A stretch of DNA of 64,000 nucleotides, from contig NZ_JAHXBF010000004.1 of the NCBI RefSeq assembly GCF_020103695.1, forward strand, positions 512,279 through 576,278, in the 5' to 3' direction. Every line of letters starts with the position of its first letter. Positions within the stretch are counted from its first letter, which is position 1. Positions 34,198 to 44,800 of this stretch are shown here, in pieces. Origin of the DNA: Hyalangium versicolor. Its GTDB lineage: Bacteria > Myxococcota > Myxococcia > Myxococcales > Myxococcaceae. The notes beneath the pieces are model-generated. The model had not been told where the DNA came from. It saw only the letters and a program-made list of their open reading frames with translations, and searched no databases. A program made the translations under genes and the position numbers.

Positions 34198-37100
34198 TCA
34201 AGGCTTCAGGAAGGGCCCGTCACTTCCAATCTTCCCCGGCGCGGGGTTGCCCGGCAGCTCGAGCACATAGACGCGCATGTTGCCCTTGCCCGAGACGGTG
34301 GCCGTCAACGTGCCGCCCGTCACCGTCTGCACGGTGCCCGTGACGGCATCCTTGTAGGTGCCATTCGGGATGCCGGTGAAGGTGGCACCGCTCGTGAGGG
34401 TGACCAGCGCGAAGCTGTCCACCCCTGTGGCCGTGTCCGTGAAGCGGCGCTTGAAGGCCATGGCTGACCCCGTAATGCCTTCGGTCGAGTACTGGCCCTT
34501 CTGGAGAGCGGGAATCTTCCGGCGGATCTGATTCAGCCGCTGCAGGTGTTTGACCAGCGGCTTGCTGAGTGTCTCCGCCACCTTGCCCGAGGCGCTGGAC
34601 ACCACGCCGTAGTCCGAGGCCGTCACGCTGCCCTCGAGGTTGTCTCCGTAGTAGGCGCGTCCGGTGGTGGCCAGCGGGCAGGTGGGGCCGCAGTCAATCT
34701 GCTTGCCCGCCTGGAACTCGATCTCCGAGCCATAATACAGCGTGGGAATGCCCCGGAAGGTCCACATCAGGCTCATGTTCTCGGCCCAGGCCTCGGTGCC
34801 ACCCGCGTAGCGCGTGGAGGACTTGTTGGGCCCGTAGTCATGCGAGTCCACGTACACCACGTTGTAGGTGGCGTCGTTGTAGCTGTCGTCCGAGTCCTTG
34901 CCGTTCCAGAAGGCATTGCTCGCCTCGCCGAAGTTCATGTGCATGCGCATGTCGATGACGTTCATGCCCGAGAACTGGCTGTGGTCCGGTGCGTGGTAGG
35001 CGTTGCCCTGGAGGAAGGCATTGGTGGACGTCGGCTGAGCGGCCGTGCCCAGGCCCTGTTCGTAGTTGTACTGCTCGAGCGCGGCCGTCACGTCATTGGC
35101 GCTGTACTCCTTGCGCTCCTTCCACGTGAAGAACTGCGCGGAGTGGTTGACCGAGCCCCGGTTCCACTTGTCATTCACGAACGCGCCCACCTCGCCGAAC
35201 ATGTAGAAGTCCTTGCCCTTCGCGCCGAACTTCTGCTCGGCATGCTGGAGGGCCGCGGGCAGGAAACGCCGGTTCCACGTCACTCGGGGGATGTGGACCG
35301 CCGTGTCGATGCGGAAGCCATCCACGCCCATGTCGATGTACTTGTTGTACACGCCGATGAGGAAGCTCTGGACGGGGGTGCTCTCGGTGTTGAAGTCCGC
35401 CAGGTCCTCGTGAATCCAGCAACTGCGCGAGTCTTCGCCCTCCCAGTTGCCAATCCAGCACTGGTGGAAGTACTGCGCCGGGAACATGCCCGAGGTGGGG
35501 TTGGGCCACTGGCAGTTGTAGATGTGGTAGCCCTCCTGGCTGTAGTACTGCGTCACCGTTCCCCAGTTGGCGCACGTGTTACCGGCGGGCTCCGCCGTCG
35601 ACCACAGGTCCCCGTTGTAATAGGACTTGCCGGTGTTCGGATCGAGGGTCAGCCCGTCGTACTCGAAGCCGGAGACGGGCGAGTCGTAATACCAGGTCCA
35701 TTGGCTGTCTCGCAGGCCGAAGACCTTCGCGGTCCACAGCCCCTTGGCGCCCCAGCGACTGGAGTGATTGTAGACGACGTCCTGGATGATCTTCAGGCCC
35801 TTGGCATGGGCAGCGTTGATCAGATCCTGATACGTGGCGCCCGAGGACTCCAGGCGCGGATCCACCCGGTTGAAGTCCCAGGCGTGATAGCCGTGGTAGT
35901 CGTAGTCCGAGCGGTTCAGCACCACTGGGGTGATCCAGATGGCGGAGAAGCCCAGGGCCTTGATGTAGTCCAGCTTCTGGATGAGCCCCTTGAAATCTCC
36001 TCGGAACATGGGGTCGTTGTTGGCGGCGTTGCCCGACTTCACGTGCATGCTGCCGCCGCGGTTATTGGACGAATCGCCATCGTAGAAACGCGCCGTCATG
36101 GCGAAGTAGATGGAGTCCTCGCGGATGTCTCCGCCGAGCGGCTGCCCGGGAGACGCCGGGGGAGGCGCGGAGCCTGTCGTGGCCGAGGCGGCGGCGCTGG
36201 AGGCGGACTTGTTGTTGGCCGCGTCGAACGCCTTCACGGTGTAGCTGTACGTCGTCAGCGCCTCCAGGCCCGTGTCGCTGTAGCCCGTCGAAGTGGTGGT
36301 CACCGTCTTCGTGCCCTGGGTGCCGCCCGTCCGGGTGAGCTCATAGCCGGTAACGCCGCGATCATCGGTCGAGGCGGACCAGTTCACATCCACGCGGGTT
36401 CCACTCGCGGAGGCCGTGACGCCCGAGGGCGTCGAGGGAGGCGTGGTGTCCGGCGGGAGGACCACGCATGGCGAGGCGGCATTGGCGGTGACAACTCCAT
36501 CCTTCACGGTGATGCGGCCCGTTCCGAGGGAGTAGTCCGCTCCTGAGTTGTTGTCCCAGGTGCCGCTGTTGTTGTTGAAGGCGGCCTTCATTCCCGTGGC
36601 CGAGCCCAGGCTCACGGTCTTCTTCACCCAATCCGTGCAGGCCGCCTCGTCCATGGCGACGCCGGGCACCGGGGTCCAGGTGCCGCCAGTGGGCGCATAG
36701 TGGATGTTGACCGTGCTCCAGCCACGCGTGCGCGTGTAGTAGTAGACCTCGGCCTGGCTGGCGGCGGGCGTGGTCGCGGACAGCTCGCTGCTCGCGGCGG
36801 ACACGTTGCCCGCGGCGTCCACGGCCTTCACGGTGTAGCGGTAGGTGGTGCCCACCGTGAGGCCGGTGTCCGTATAGCTCGTGCCCGTGGCCGTCCCCAC
36901 GGAGCTGCCATTGCGGAACAGCTGGTATCCCGTGACGCCAACGTTGTCGCTCGAAGCGGTCCACGAGAACGTGACCGAGCTGGCCGTGACGGCGCCCAGG
37001 GTCAACCCCGTGGGCGCGGTGGGCGCCTGGGTATCCGCCACGCAGGGAGACCCCGCGTTGGCGAGCAGCTGACCGTTCTTGATCTGGTGGGTCCCCTGGG

Positions 37101-37410
37101 TGGACAGGACGTAATTGGCGCCCGACTGGTTGTTGAGGTTGTCCCAATGGTTCTGACCATCGGTGAAGACAGCCTGGAAGGTGCTGGCCGTTCCCGTGGT
37201 GATGACCTTGACCATCCAGTTCGTGCACCCGGCGCTCATCTGCGCTCCGGGCACCGTCGTCCAGCTCCCGCTGGCGTCATGGTGGATGTAGACCGTGCTC
37301 CAGGCTTTGTAGGGCGTGTAGTAGTAGATCGTCGCGGTACCGGCGACGGCGGGCAGGCTCCACGCAGCCAGTGCTACCGCGAACAGGACACGGATTCTCC
37401 AACGTTGCAT
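34198..37410 (-). CDS. secreted GH13 alpha-amylase with starch-binding and FN3 modules
   Basis: A 1070-residue secreted enzyme. Signal peptide MQRWRIRVLFAVALAAWSLP with AVAG cleavage. Modules: CBM25/26-like (about 25-120), FN3 (127-215), a second CBM25/26-like (218-318), FN3 (322-412), and a GH13 catalytic barrel from about 428. Active-site motifs: GVDGFRIDTAVHIP (nucleophile Asp), YMFGEVGAF (acid/base Glu) and VYVDSHDYG (transition-state Asp), with DVVYNHSSRWG as the first conserved region. A short beta-domain ends the protein. Starch or a related alpha-glucan is the expected substrate. The ATG at 37410 has GGGGGAG 6 bases upstream; the longer frame upstream overlaps a zinc-ribbon gene and is not coding. 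Confidence 0.95.
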   Translation of the reverse strand: MQRWRIRVLFAVALAAWSLPAVAGTATIYYYTPYKAWSTVYIHHDASGSWTTVPGAQMSAGCTNWMVKVITTGTASTFQAVFTDGQNHWDNLNNQSGANYVLSTQGTHQIKNGQLLANAGSPCVADTQAPTAPTGLTLGAVTASSVTFSWTASSDNVGVTGYQLFRNGSSVGTATGTSYTDTGLTVGTTYRYTVKAVDAAGNVSAASSELSATTPAASQAEVYYYTRTRGWSTVNIHYAPTGGTWTPVPGVAMDEAACTDWVKKTVSLGSATGMKAAFNNNSGTWDNNSGADYSLGTGRITVKDGVVTANAASPCVVLPPDTTPPSTPSGVTASASGTRVDVNWSASTDDRGVTGYELTRTGGTQGTKTVTTTSTGYSDTGLEALTTYSYTVKAFDAANNKSASSAAASATTGSAPPPASPGQPLGGDIREDSIYFAMTARFYDGDSSNNRGGSMHVKSGNAANNDPMFRGDFKGLIQKLDYIKALGFSAIWITPVVLNRSDYDYHGYHAWDFNRVDPRLESSGATYQDLINAAHAKGLKIIQDVVYNHSSRWGAKGLWTAKVFGLRDSQWTWYYDSPVSGFEYDGLTLDPNTGKSYYNGDLWSTAEPAGNTCANWGTVTQYYSQEGYHIYNCQWPNPTSGMFPAQYFHQCWIGNWEGEDSRSCWIHEDLADFNTESTPVQSFLIGVYNKYIDMGVDGFRIDTAVHIPRVTWNRRFLPAALQHAEQKFGAKGKDFYMFGEVGAFVNDKWNRGSVNHSAQFFTWKERKEYSANDVTAALEQYNYEQGLGTAAQPTSTNAFLQGNAYHAPDHSQFSGMNVIDMRMHMNFGEASNAFWNGKDSDDSYNDATYNVVYVDSHDYGPNKSSTRYAGGTEAWAENMSLMWTFRGIPTLYYGSEIEFQAGKQIDCGPTCPLATTGRAYYGDNLEGSVTASDYGVVSSASGKVAETLSKPLVKHLQRLNQIRRKIPALQKGQYSTEGITGSAMAFKRRFTDTATGVDSFALVTLTSGATFTGIPNGTYKDAVTGTVQTVTGGTLTATVSGKGNMRVYVLELPGNPAPGKIGSDGPFLKP

Positions 37411-37430
37411 GACGTCTCCCCCAAAGGTTG

Positions 37431-37730
37431 TCAGCGCTCGAACGGCTCTTTCTGGTACTTCTCGCAGTGATGGCAATAGAGCGCCGTCTCGAGGAGCCCC
37501 GTCTTGCAATGCACGCACGACGTCCAGCCGCCGGCCTTGGCGACAGGCATCTCGAGAGGGGCGTCCCGGCAGGTGTCCATCCTGCACGCCGCGCACGGAA
37601 CCGGCTCGCGAACGCGCGCACTCCGCTTGAACTGGACCATGCGGCGCTCTTCCACCGATTCGGTCAACGGTGTCTTGCACGAAGGACAGAGTACGTAACA
37701 TCCATCTTTCGTGATGAACGGACTTTCCAT
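37431..37730 (-). CDS. small multi-zinc-ribbon protein
   Basis: A 99-residue protein with four Cys knuckles: CPSCKTPL, CAACRMDTC, CVHCKTGLL and CYCHHC-like (YCHHCEKY), enough for two zinc ribbons. No other domain is present. It ends 20 bp before the amylase start on the same strand, so it might be cotranscribed. The ribosome binding site at the ATG (37730) is weak (GGGATGG). Function unknown. Confidence 0.7.
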   Translation of the reverse strand: MESPFITKDGCYVLCPSCKTPLTESVEERRMVQFKRSARVREPVPCAACRMDTCRDAPLEMPVAKAGGWTSCVHCKTGLLETALYCHHCEKYQKEPFER

Positions 37731-37809
37731 GAAAACACCATCCCACGCAGCTTCATGGAGAGCCAGCGCCCTGTCTGGGATGACGTGGTGCACTATTTGG
37801 GGAAAACCA

Positions 37810-38724
37810 TCACCCGCCGCGCGCGAGCCCTGGAATCGTCGCGGCGGCACTGACGAGATGATCGACGAGCAGACGCAACCGGGTGGTCGCCCGCGCGCCG
37901 CGCACGGTGAGCAGGTGGATGGGCAGGGTCGCGAGCGGGTGGTCCGCCAGCACGACGGACAGCTCGCCGCGCTCGACGAGATCGGCGACGAGCCACCAAT
38001 GCGCCACTGCCAATCCGCGCCCAGCGAGCAGCGCCTCGCGGATCGCCAACCCATGGTTGACCTCGAAGTCGCCTTGCACCCGGACATTCACGGTGCCGCC
38101 ATCCGGAGCGGTGAACGCCAGCCGGGCGATGTCGGGCCGGCCTGCGAAGCGGATCGCGTTATGGCTGGCAAGGTCCTCGGGGCGGCGGGGCGTGCCATGG
38201 CGCGCCAGATAGGCGGGTGTGGCGACGACGACACGACGCGCATCCCCGAGCTTGCGTGCCACCAGGGAGCTGTCGTGCAGGGTGCCGATGCGGATCGCCA
38301 GATCGAAGCCGTCTCGCACGAGGTCGGCGCGCTCATCGGTGAGGCTGAGGTCGATGCTCACACCCGGATGCTTCGCCTGGAACGCCAGCAGCCATCGGGT
38401 GACGTGCAGGATGCCGAACGCGGATGAGCACGTGACGCGCAGCCGTCCCGCCGCGGTGGCGACGGCGGCACGTGCGGCCTCACCGGCGCGGTCGACGAGC
38501 TCCAGGATGCGCAGGGCTTCCTCGTAGTAGCGGGTGCCCGCCTCGGTGAGCGCGCTGTGGCGTGTCGTGCGATGGAGCAGCCGAGTCCCCACGCTGGCCT
38601 CGAGTGCACGGAGGTGGCGGCTGATCGTCGATTGGCCGACGCCAAGCTCGCGCGCTACCGCGCTGAGGCTGCCGCGCTCGACGACGCGGACGAAGGTCTG
38701 CAGGTGCTGGAGCGCGGCGGTCAT
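37810..38724 (-). CDS. LysR-family transcriptional regulator
   Basis: A 304-residue regulator. Winged HTH at residues 3-62 (LQTFVRVVERGSLSAVAREL, then GVGQSTISRHLRALE) and an effector-binding domain (about 88-295, LRVTCSSAFGILHVTRWLLA, then LRDGFDLAIRIG-type segments). It is divergent from the NAD(P)H oxidoreductase gene at 38824 with 99 bp between, the usual arrangement for a LysR protein controlling its neighbour. Confidence 0.94.
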   Translation of the reverse strand: MTAALQHLQTFVRVVERGSLSAVARELGVGQSTISRHLRALEASVGTRLLHRTTRHSALTEAGTRYYEEALRILELVDRAGEAARAAVATAAGRLRVTCSSAFGILHVTRWLLAFQAKHPGVSIDLSLTDERADLVRDGFDLAIRIGTLHDSSLVARKLGDARRVVVATPAYLARHGTPRRPEDLASHNAIRFAGRPDIARLAFTAPDGGTVNVRVQGDFEVNHGLAIREALLAGRGLAVAHWWLVADLVERGELSVVLADHPLATLPIHLLTVRGARATTRLRLLVDHLVSAAATIPGLARGG

Positions 38725-38823
38725 CTATCCCTTTTCCGGCAGACCCTCATGCATTCCATGCGAGTAGCGGCAAAATGGTCTCCGGTCTACCTCAAGGCGG
38801 TCCCCCATCGAAAGAGGCCGCCC

Positions 38824-39609
38824 ATGAACACGCTCATCGTCCTTGCACACCCCGATCCCCGCTCGCTCAACGCCGCGCTGGCACGCCATGCTGCGGCGAT
38901 GCTGGAGCGGGCCGGACACTCGGTACAACTCACGGATCTCTATCGCTCCGGCTGGCCGGCGCTGCTCGACCGAGGCGACTTCCTGCAACTCGCCGAGGGT
39001 GAACGGCTGCGCCCTGTCGAGGCGTCGAGCGTGGCCTATGCGACGGGTCGCCAGGCCCCCGAGCTTGCCGAGGAACAGGCGCGGCTGCGCTGGGCGGACC
39101 TGCTCATCCTGCAGTTCCCGCTGTGGTGGTTCTCCATGCCGGCGATCCTCAAGGGCTGGTTCGAGCGCGTGTATGCCTATGGCTTTGGCTATGGCGTCGG
39201 CGAGCACTCCGAGACCCACTGGGGCGATCGCTATGGGGAGGGCATGCTGACCGGCAAGCGGGCGATGCTGAGCGTGACGGCGGGCGGTTGGGCCTCGCAC
39301 TACGGTCCGCGCGGGGTCAACGGGCCGATCGAGGATCTGCTGTTCCCCATCAACCACGGGACGCTGTTCTACCCCGGCTTCGACGTGCTGCGGCCCTTCG
39401 TCGTCTACCGGGCCGACAAGCTCGATGCGGCGGGGTTCGAGGCGGCCGCCTCGGCGCTGGAGCAAAGGCTGGGGACGATCATGAACGAGCCGCCCATTCC
39501 CTATCGGCGCCAGAACCATGGCGATTACCACATCCCCTCGTGCGAGCTTCGTACGGACCTTGGGAAGGAACGCTCGGGGTTCGCGCTGCACGTCGACGAC
39601 GCGACCTGA
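38824..39609 (+). CDS. NAD(P)H dehydrogenase (quinone), flavodoxin fold
   Basis: A 261-residue FAD- or FMN-dependent two-electron reductase of the NQO1/MdaB family. Motifs: LIVLAHPDPRSLNAALA (phosphate-binding start), RWADLLILQFPLWWFSMPAI (flavin isoalloxazine contact), KGWFERVYAYGFGYG, and LSVTAGGWASHYGPRG. AGAGG lies 6 bases before the ATG. Family members detoxify quinones. The divergent LysR gene is probably its redox or quinone sensor. Confidence 0.94.
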   Translation: MNTLIVLAHPDPRSLNAALARHAAAMLERAGHSVQLTDLYRSGWPALLDRGDFLQLAEGERLRPVEASSVAYATGRQAPELAEEQARLRWADLLILQFPLWWFSMPAILKGWFERVYAYGFGYGVGEHSETHWGDRYGEGMLTGKRAMLSVTAGGWASHYGPRGVNGPIEDLLFPINHGTLFYPGFDVLRPFVVYRADKLDAAGFEAAASALEQRLGTIMNEPPIPYRRQNHGDYHIPSCELRTDLGKERSGFALHVDDAT

Positions 39610-39690
39610 GACCGACCGCTCCTCTCCTGGGACTCCAGTCCGCCACATCGAAGCTGGCCAGGAGGGGACGGCTTGGGCTGAACTGAGCCG

Positions 39691-40530
39691 ATGTGGATGT
39701 TCCGCCTCGCGCTTCCCCTGCTGTTGGGCATCGGGCTTCTGGTGCCCTCCCCCTCCCACGCGTGCAGCTGTGCCGATGGGCAGGTGGTCTTCCCAAAGGA
39801 GGGCACCGTTCCGCCAAACGTCGTCTTCCACATCCGATGGTGGCGCCCGATTCCCCTGCGGCTCGTCGATGAGCATGGAGAGAAGATCCCGCTGAGCACC
39901 GAGCAGATCGGCGATCGGCTGCTGAGGCTCACCCCGAACAATCTGCTCGAGGGCGGGAAGCGCTACACGCTGGAGCCGGAGGGCAAGCCCCAGGATTCGA
40001 AGTGGCCTCCGATCGCGAGCTATAGGGTGGAAGGGGAGCCCGATACAACGCCTCCGAGCCCTCCCGCGGCGGCCCAATTCCACTATGAGCACACGCTCGT
40101 CAACTTCGGGAACAGCTGCAAGACCGAGCATGAGGGGTACACCGTGCTCACCGAGGGCGCCGCGGACGACCACACGGGCCGTGCGCAGTTGGCGACGCTG
40201 GTGGTATCCGCGAGCAACCCCGAGGAGGTGCTGGCACTGCTCCGGCCAGACGATGACTTCATCGGGCAGTCGACATGCTTCTACAACTTCGACGTCCAGA
40301 GCTTCGCGGGCGCCCAGGTGGCGCTGCGCAGCGTGGATCTCGCTGGCAACCGCTCGGCGCCAGGACAGGTCTTCGGCCTGCAGCAACACATGCCGCTGTG
40401 GATCTCACTGGTGCTGCTGACCACGCGCGGCCGTGTCCTGCTCATCATGTTCGTGTCGATCTTGATCGGGCTCGTGTTGCTCGTGGCCCGGGGTACTGGA
40501 AGACCATCGGCGACTCCCACTCGGGAGTGA
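39691..40530 (+). CDS. exported protein with C-terminal membrane anchor
   Basis: A 279-residue protein of unknown family. A signal peptide (MWMFRLALPLLLGIGLLVPS) is cleaved before HACSCADG; the CSC pair marks the mature N-terminus. The central region is beta-rich with three more Cys (NSCKTEHEGY, STCFYNF) and a Ser-Val-Asp-Leu-Ala-Gly-Asn segment like an Ig-type strand. One transmembrane helix lies near the C-terminus (about 246-266, VLLIMFVSILIGLVLLVA), leaving a short cytoplasmic tail. Similar CxC-containing exported proteins are common in myxobacteria; no role is known. Confidence 0.82.
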   Translation: MWMFRLALPLLLGIGLLVPSPSHACSCADGQVVFPKEGTVPPNVVFHIRWWRPIPLRLVDEHGEKIPLSTEQIGDRLLRLTPNNLLEGGKRYTLEPEGKPQDSKWPPIASYRVEGEPDTTPPSPPAAAQFHYEHTLVNFGNSCKTEHEGYTVLTEGAADDHTGRAQLATLVVSASNPEEVLALLRPDDDFIGQSTCFYNFDVQSFAGAQVALRSVDLAGNRSAPGQVFGLQQHMPLWISLVLLTTRGRVLLIMFVSILIGLVLLVARGTGRPSATPTRE

Positions 40531-40831
40531 TGCCACAACCGTTACACGCGTTGAGGGTGGTGAGGAGAAGGACAGCAGGGAACGCCAGGTGAGCGAACAG
40601 CAGGCGGTGCAACGGAACCTTCTGGGACACAGGCCCCCCGGGCTGTAGCCCTCTGTGGGACTTCAAGGGAGAGCGCCGCAATCTTGCGAGGTGGGATGCG
40701 GAAACTTCTACCAGACAAAAGATCAGTCCAACCCCCGCGAGCTGCGCGACAGGGGATTGTTCCCATGCTCTCTCGGATATGCTCGTGGCGCGGCTCGCGG
40801 GACGGAACGAGTCCGGGCAAGGAGCGGAAGC
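40531..40831. other. intergenic stretch without recognisable gene
   Basis: 301 bases between two plus-strand exported-protein genes. No open frame with coding character, tRNA or clear promoter was seen. A GGAG-type site just before 40832 belongs to the next gene. Confidence 0.6.
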
Positions 40832-41854
40832 ATGAGGCCACGTCTCATCAAGGGATTCGTTGAGGGACTCGCTGTCCTCGCACTGCTGGGAGCCGCAGGG
40901 TGTGGCGAACCGCTGAACTCCTCTGATGGCCCGCCCTCAGACACCACCACCGGTGGCAACGTGGATGCCGTAACCCCGGGCACGGGCGATGACGTGAATG
41001 GCCGCGGTCCGCTCGAGTTCGTGGTGAGCAGCCACGACACCAGTGCGGTGACGGAGTACATCCTCCAGCCCGATGGAGAGGTGGCGAGCTGGCGCTACAT
41101 CATCCCTCCGCAGGCCCCGATGCTGCTGTGGCCTCACGGGCTCGCGTTCCTCCCTGACGGACAGCTCATCGTCGCGGCCCGCGGTCTCCACCGGGTGCGG
41201 CGCTATGATCTCTCGACGGGCGCGCTGCAGGGAGAATTCGGCGCCTCCACGCCCATCGATACTCCCATCTCGACCATTGTCGGCACCCGAGGCCAGCTCT
41301 TCGTCACGAGCCTGGAGACCCACGCCGTGCTCGAGTTCAACCCGGCCACGGGCCGCTACCTGGGGTCGCCCGCTGCCCCCAACACGCCCGAGCTCAACCG
41401 TCCGGGAGGCGCCACGCTGGGCCCGGATGGCCTGCTCTACATCGCCAACGATGTGGCGAACACCATCGCCCGGCTGGATCCTGAGACTCGGCGGGTGGAG
41501 CTCTTTGCCCAGCCCCCGCAGGGGACCACTCCAGGAGGACTCACGTTCGGTCCGGACGGGAACCTCTACGTTTCGGATCAGTCCAGCTCGCGGGTCCTGC
41601 GCTTCGATGGGAGGACGGGTACCTACCAGGGAGTGTTCGTGACCCCAGGCAGTGGAGGCATGCGCCACCCTCTGACGCTGGCCTTCGGTCCGGATGGCGC
41701 CCTGTATGTCTGCAGCTACGAATCCAACGCCATCCTTCGCTTCGATGGTGAGACGGGCGCCTTCCTCTCCAGCGTCATTCCTCCCGGGCACCCGAGCGCC
41801 CTGGGCGGCCCCACGTGGCTGCTCATCCGCCGGGCCACGGGCGCTCCCAGGTAA
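40832..41854 (+). CDS. NHL/SMP-30-like beta-propeller lipoprotein
   Basis: A 340-residue lipoprotein. Signal MRPRLIKGFVEGLAVLALLG with lipobox GAAGC (Cys24) and a Ser/Thr/Asp-rich linker. The rest is a propeller of repeats of the form GLAFLPDGQLIVAARGLHRV, ATLGPDGLLYIANDVANTI, LTFGPDGNLYVSDQSSSRVL and LAFGPDGALYVCSYESNAIL, each ending RFDxxTG. NHL/SMP-30 propellers bind ligands or act as lactonases, but no metal-ligand set is obvious. GGAG lies 8 bases before the ATG. Confidence 0.9.
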   Translation: MRPRLIKGFVEGLAVLALLGAAGCGEPLNSSDGPPSDTTTGGNVDAVTPGTGDDVNGRGPLEFVVSSHDTSAVTEYILQPDGEVASWRYIIPPQAPMLLWPHGLAFLPDGQLIVAARGLHRVRRYDLSTGALQGEFGASTPIDTPISTIVGTRGQLFVTSLETHAVLEFNPATGRYLGSPAAPNTPELNRPGGATLGPDGLLYIANDVANTIARLDPETRRVELFAQPPQGTTPGGLTFGPDGNLYVSDQSSSRVLRFDGRTGTYQGVFVTPGSGGMRHPLTLAFGPDGALYVCSYESNAILRFDGETGAFLSSVIPPGHPSALGGPTWLLIRRATGAPR

Positions 41855-41868
41855 GCACCCGAGCGGAT

Positions 41869-41889
41869 CCCGTGGGACCTGCGCACGGG
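41869..41889. terminator. possible hairpin terminator between convergent genes
   Basis: CCCGTG (41869-41874) pairs with CACGGG (41884-41889) across a 9-base loop, in the 45-bp gap between two convergent genes. No T-tract is present; GC-rich organisms often lack one. Confidence 0.35.
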
Positions 41890-41899
41890 CTCCGTCGGC

Positions 41900-44800
41900 T
41901 CAACGCCCTGCTTCGCGGCGAATGAGGACGATCGTCGCTGGAGCGCGAGCGATCTGGAGCTCAGCACCGGTCCACTTCACACGGCGGCCGTCCACGAGCG
42001 CTTCGGACGGGCCGAAGAGATCGGCCGGGAGGATGAAACCGCCCGGCGGACGGGCCATCCCCTGAAGCCTGAGAGTCAGCCGGTCGCCCTCCGCCTTCAT
42101 GGAGAGGCTCAGCGTCCCCCAAGGCGTGCGCTGATTCTCGATACGAACTCCGTCTCCGCGCAACCAGCTCTCCGGAACGCCTGCGGCGATGACGAGCGCA
42201 TCGTCGTCTCGCCGCTCGTATACGAAGAGATCCAGGGCCGAGCGGATGAAATCGGAGGCAACCCAGCCATGCGGCATGTCGCCGATGAAGCGCGGCTCGC
42301 GCGGCTCACGGCCCACGACCTCTGCCCACTGGTTCCAGGCAAGGGGGCGGCGATCGCCCATGAAGAAATCGAGGGCCTGTCTGGCGCGCTCGCGGTTCCC
42401 GAGGCGGACGAACGCGCCGACAACGCGCCATTCATAGGGCGTGTAGTCCTTCCAGGAGGCAGTGCCATCGCGCCGCGCCGTGAAGTTCTGCCAATAGCGC
42501 TCGAATGTTCCTTCGAGGAGCTCCACGGGCAACTGGCGCCTCAACCCTCCGGGTGAGAGCGCGATCGTCGTCGAGGTGGCGTCGAAGTCTCCCAGGTCGG
42601 CGGCGCCGGCAAGATAGGGGATATCGAATCGGAGCGATGTCATCCTCAGGGAGGCCAGCAGATCGCCACGGAACTCATCCCGCTGCGCGGCGAGCCGCTC
42701 CCTCGTCTGGGCATCGCCGAACGTCGTCGCCAGCATGACGGCATCCTCGAAGCCGCGCAGCGTCCAGAAATCATCCCAGTAGGAGTAGGCGGGCTTCGCT
42801 GAATAGCCCTCATGCGAGATGGAAGGCGGCATGAGCCCGAAGAGGTTGCGCCGCTCCGGAGTTTCGAGGTGGGACGGTACGCGCTCGGAGAGGCGTTGCT
42901 GGTTCATGTACCGCGCCGCGGCCTCCACCTTTGGCCAGACAGCCTGGAGTAGCGCTCGATCGCCGGTATAGCGCCAGACCTCCGCCGCGAGGTGGATGAA
43001 CTCGCCATGGCTGTCGTTCTCCGGCACGGGATCGGCTCCGCGCGCATCGACGCAGCAGGGGACCTTTCCGTTGGCGAAGAGATGCGTCGCGTACCAGCGC
43101 AGGTAACCCTTGGCCTCCTCCGAATGCCCCAGACGCAGGAGCGCCTCTGCGATCATCGCGCCGTCGCGGATCCAGGAACGCGCATAGGAGCGCGCACCGG
43201 GACGCAGAATCGGTCCATCCTGCATGATGAGGATGTGCGCGAGCGCGGTACGGAGAGCGTTCGTCACTTCACGTCCTCCACCGGCCGCATCCACCCTGCT
43301 GAGGGAGAGTTCCTTCCGCCAGAACGCCGCGACACGCGCCTCCTCTTCATCGAGCCAGCGTTCAGGCGCTCTGGGCGGCAGGGCAGGCGCGTCACCCGTC
43401 AGCGGCACGACGATGCCGAAGTGCTTCTCGCCGAGCGGAGGCAGAGCAACAGCGTAGGCCAGCACTCCCGAGGCGAGGCCTGTCTCATCTTCGACCGCGC
43501 GCTCGCCCGCAGCATCGGTCCGCATGAGGCGTTGCGGATAGGAGCCGCCGTCAAACGTTGAAGTGCCCGCCATGTCCGGGCGCTGGAGCGGGATGATGCG
43601 ACGCCCATCCGCACTCATCACCGCGCCATCCCACGTCATCCGATGGATCGGGCTCACGCCGCCCTGCGTTGAGAGAAACTGTGTTGGCGGATTGACCTGC
43701 AGCGGGCGCACAGCCAGGGCCAGACGCAGCGAGAGCGGCTCGCGGGTGAGGTTCTTCAGTGTGTAACGGACCACGAGGCGATCCTTCCCGCGCTCGCCAG
43801 CCACGAAGGCGCGGGCCGTCAACTGCCAGGAGGGCCGCGTCCATTGCACGGACGGCATCGGCAGAGAGTCATCCGCGAGATGGTGTTTGATCTCGGCGTC
43901 CGCCCAGCTCGTAATGCCTTTCTCGTCGATGACGAAGGGCTCGATGGAGGGACCACCGCGACCGAGTTCGACCGCTCCGTCCTCCGACATGAGCGCGCCA
44001 TCGCCGCCGCCCTTGACGCCCATCAACGTCCAGTAGCTCTGCTCGCCAGCGAATCCGCGCGGGTGGAGTCCTCGAGGCGCTTGGCGTGACAGCGCCATGA
44101 GAAAGGAGTTCGCATCGGCGCCGAACGAAAGTGGCTCGACACGAAGGTCCGCGAGTCCGAACTCCTGTCCGCTGGGATTCCGCATCCGGATGCGGATGAA
44201 CCGGGCTTCCGACTCCGTTGCCATGATCGGATCTTCGCCACCATCTCCACCGCGGACGCGGCGAAGGAAACGCCAGCGGCTCCCTTCGTCGGAGAGCTCG
44301 AGTTCATAGTCGCGCGCATGCATGCCGGAAACCCACGTGAGTGTGAGCCCACCGAACTCGCGCATGCGGCCGAGATCCAGCGTCAACTCCTGCGTCTCCC
44401 GAGCAGAGGCGGGGCTGCGCCAGGCCGTCACCGGATCGCCGTCGACAACGAGCGGCGCAAGCTCATCCGCTGACGTTGCATGCGCGATGATCGGCGGTGG
44501 CTCTCCACCCTCAGCCGGAAGACTCCGGATCCGCAGTTGGTCGATCTCGATCCACCCCGCGCCACCGCCGCTGCCCGCGCTGACCACGAACTCGATCGCC
44601 GCGGCGCGGCGCAACGTCTTGTCCGCGAGGGGCCCCCAAGCAAAGGAGATCTGGCGCCGCTTGATGCGCACCTCGCTCCATTCGCGACCGACACGGAAGT
44701 CGCGCCGGACATGCCACCAGACATTTTCACCCGTGGCGTCCGTCAGCTTGAACTCGAGGTTGTTGGGCGCTGCCTCGCCACGCACGGCAAAGGCGAGCTC

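Noticed and set aside
37411..37746. A 112-residue N-terminal extension of the GH13 amylase
   Set aside because: The sequence overlaps a zinc-ribbon gene in another frame, and the signal peptide with a strong ribosome site starts at 37410.
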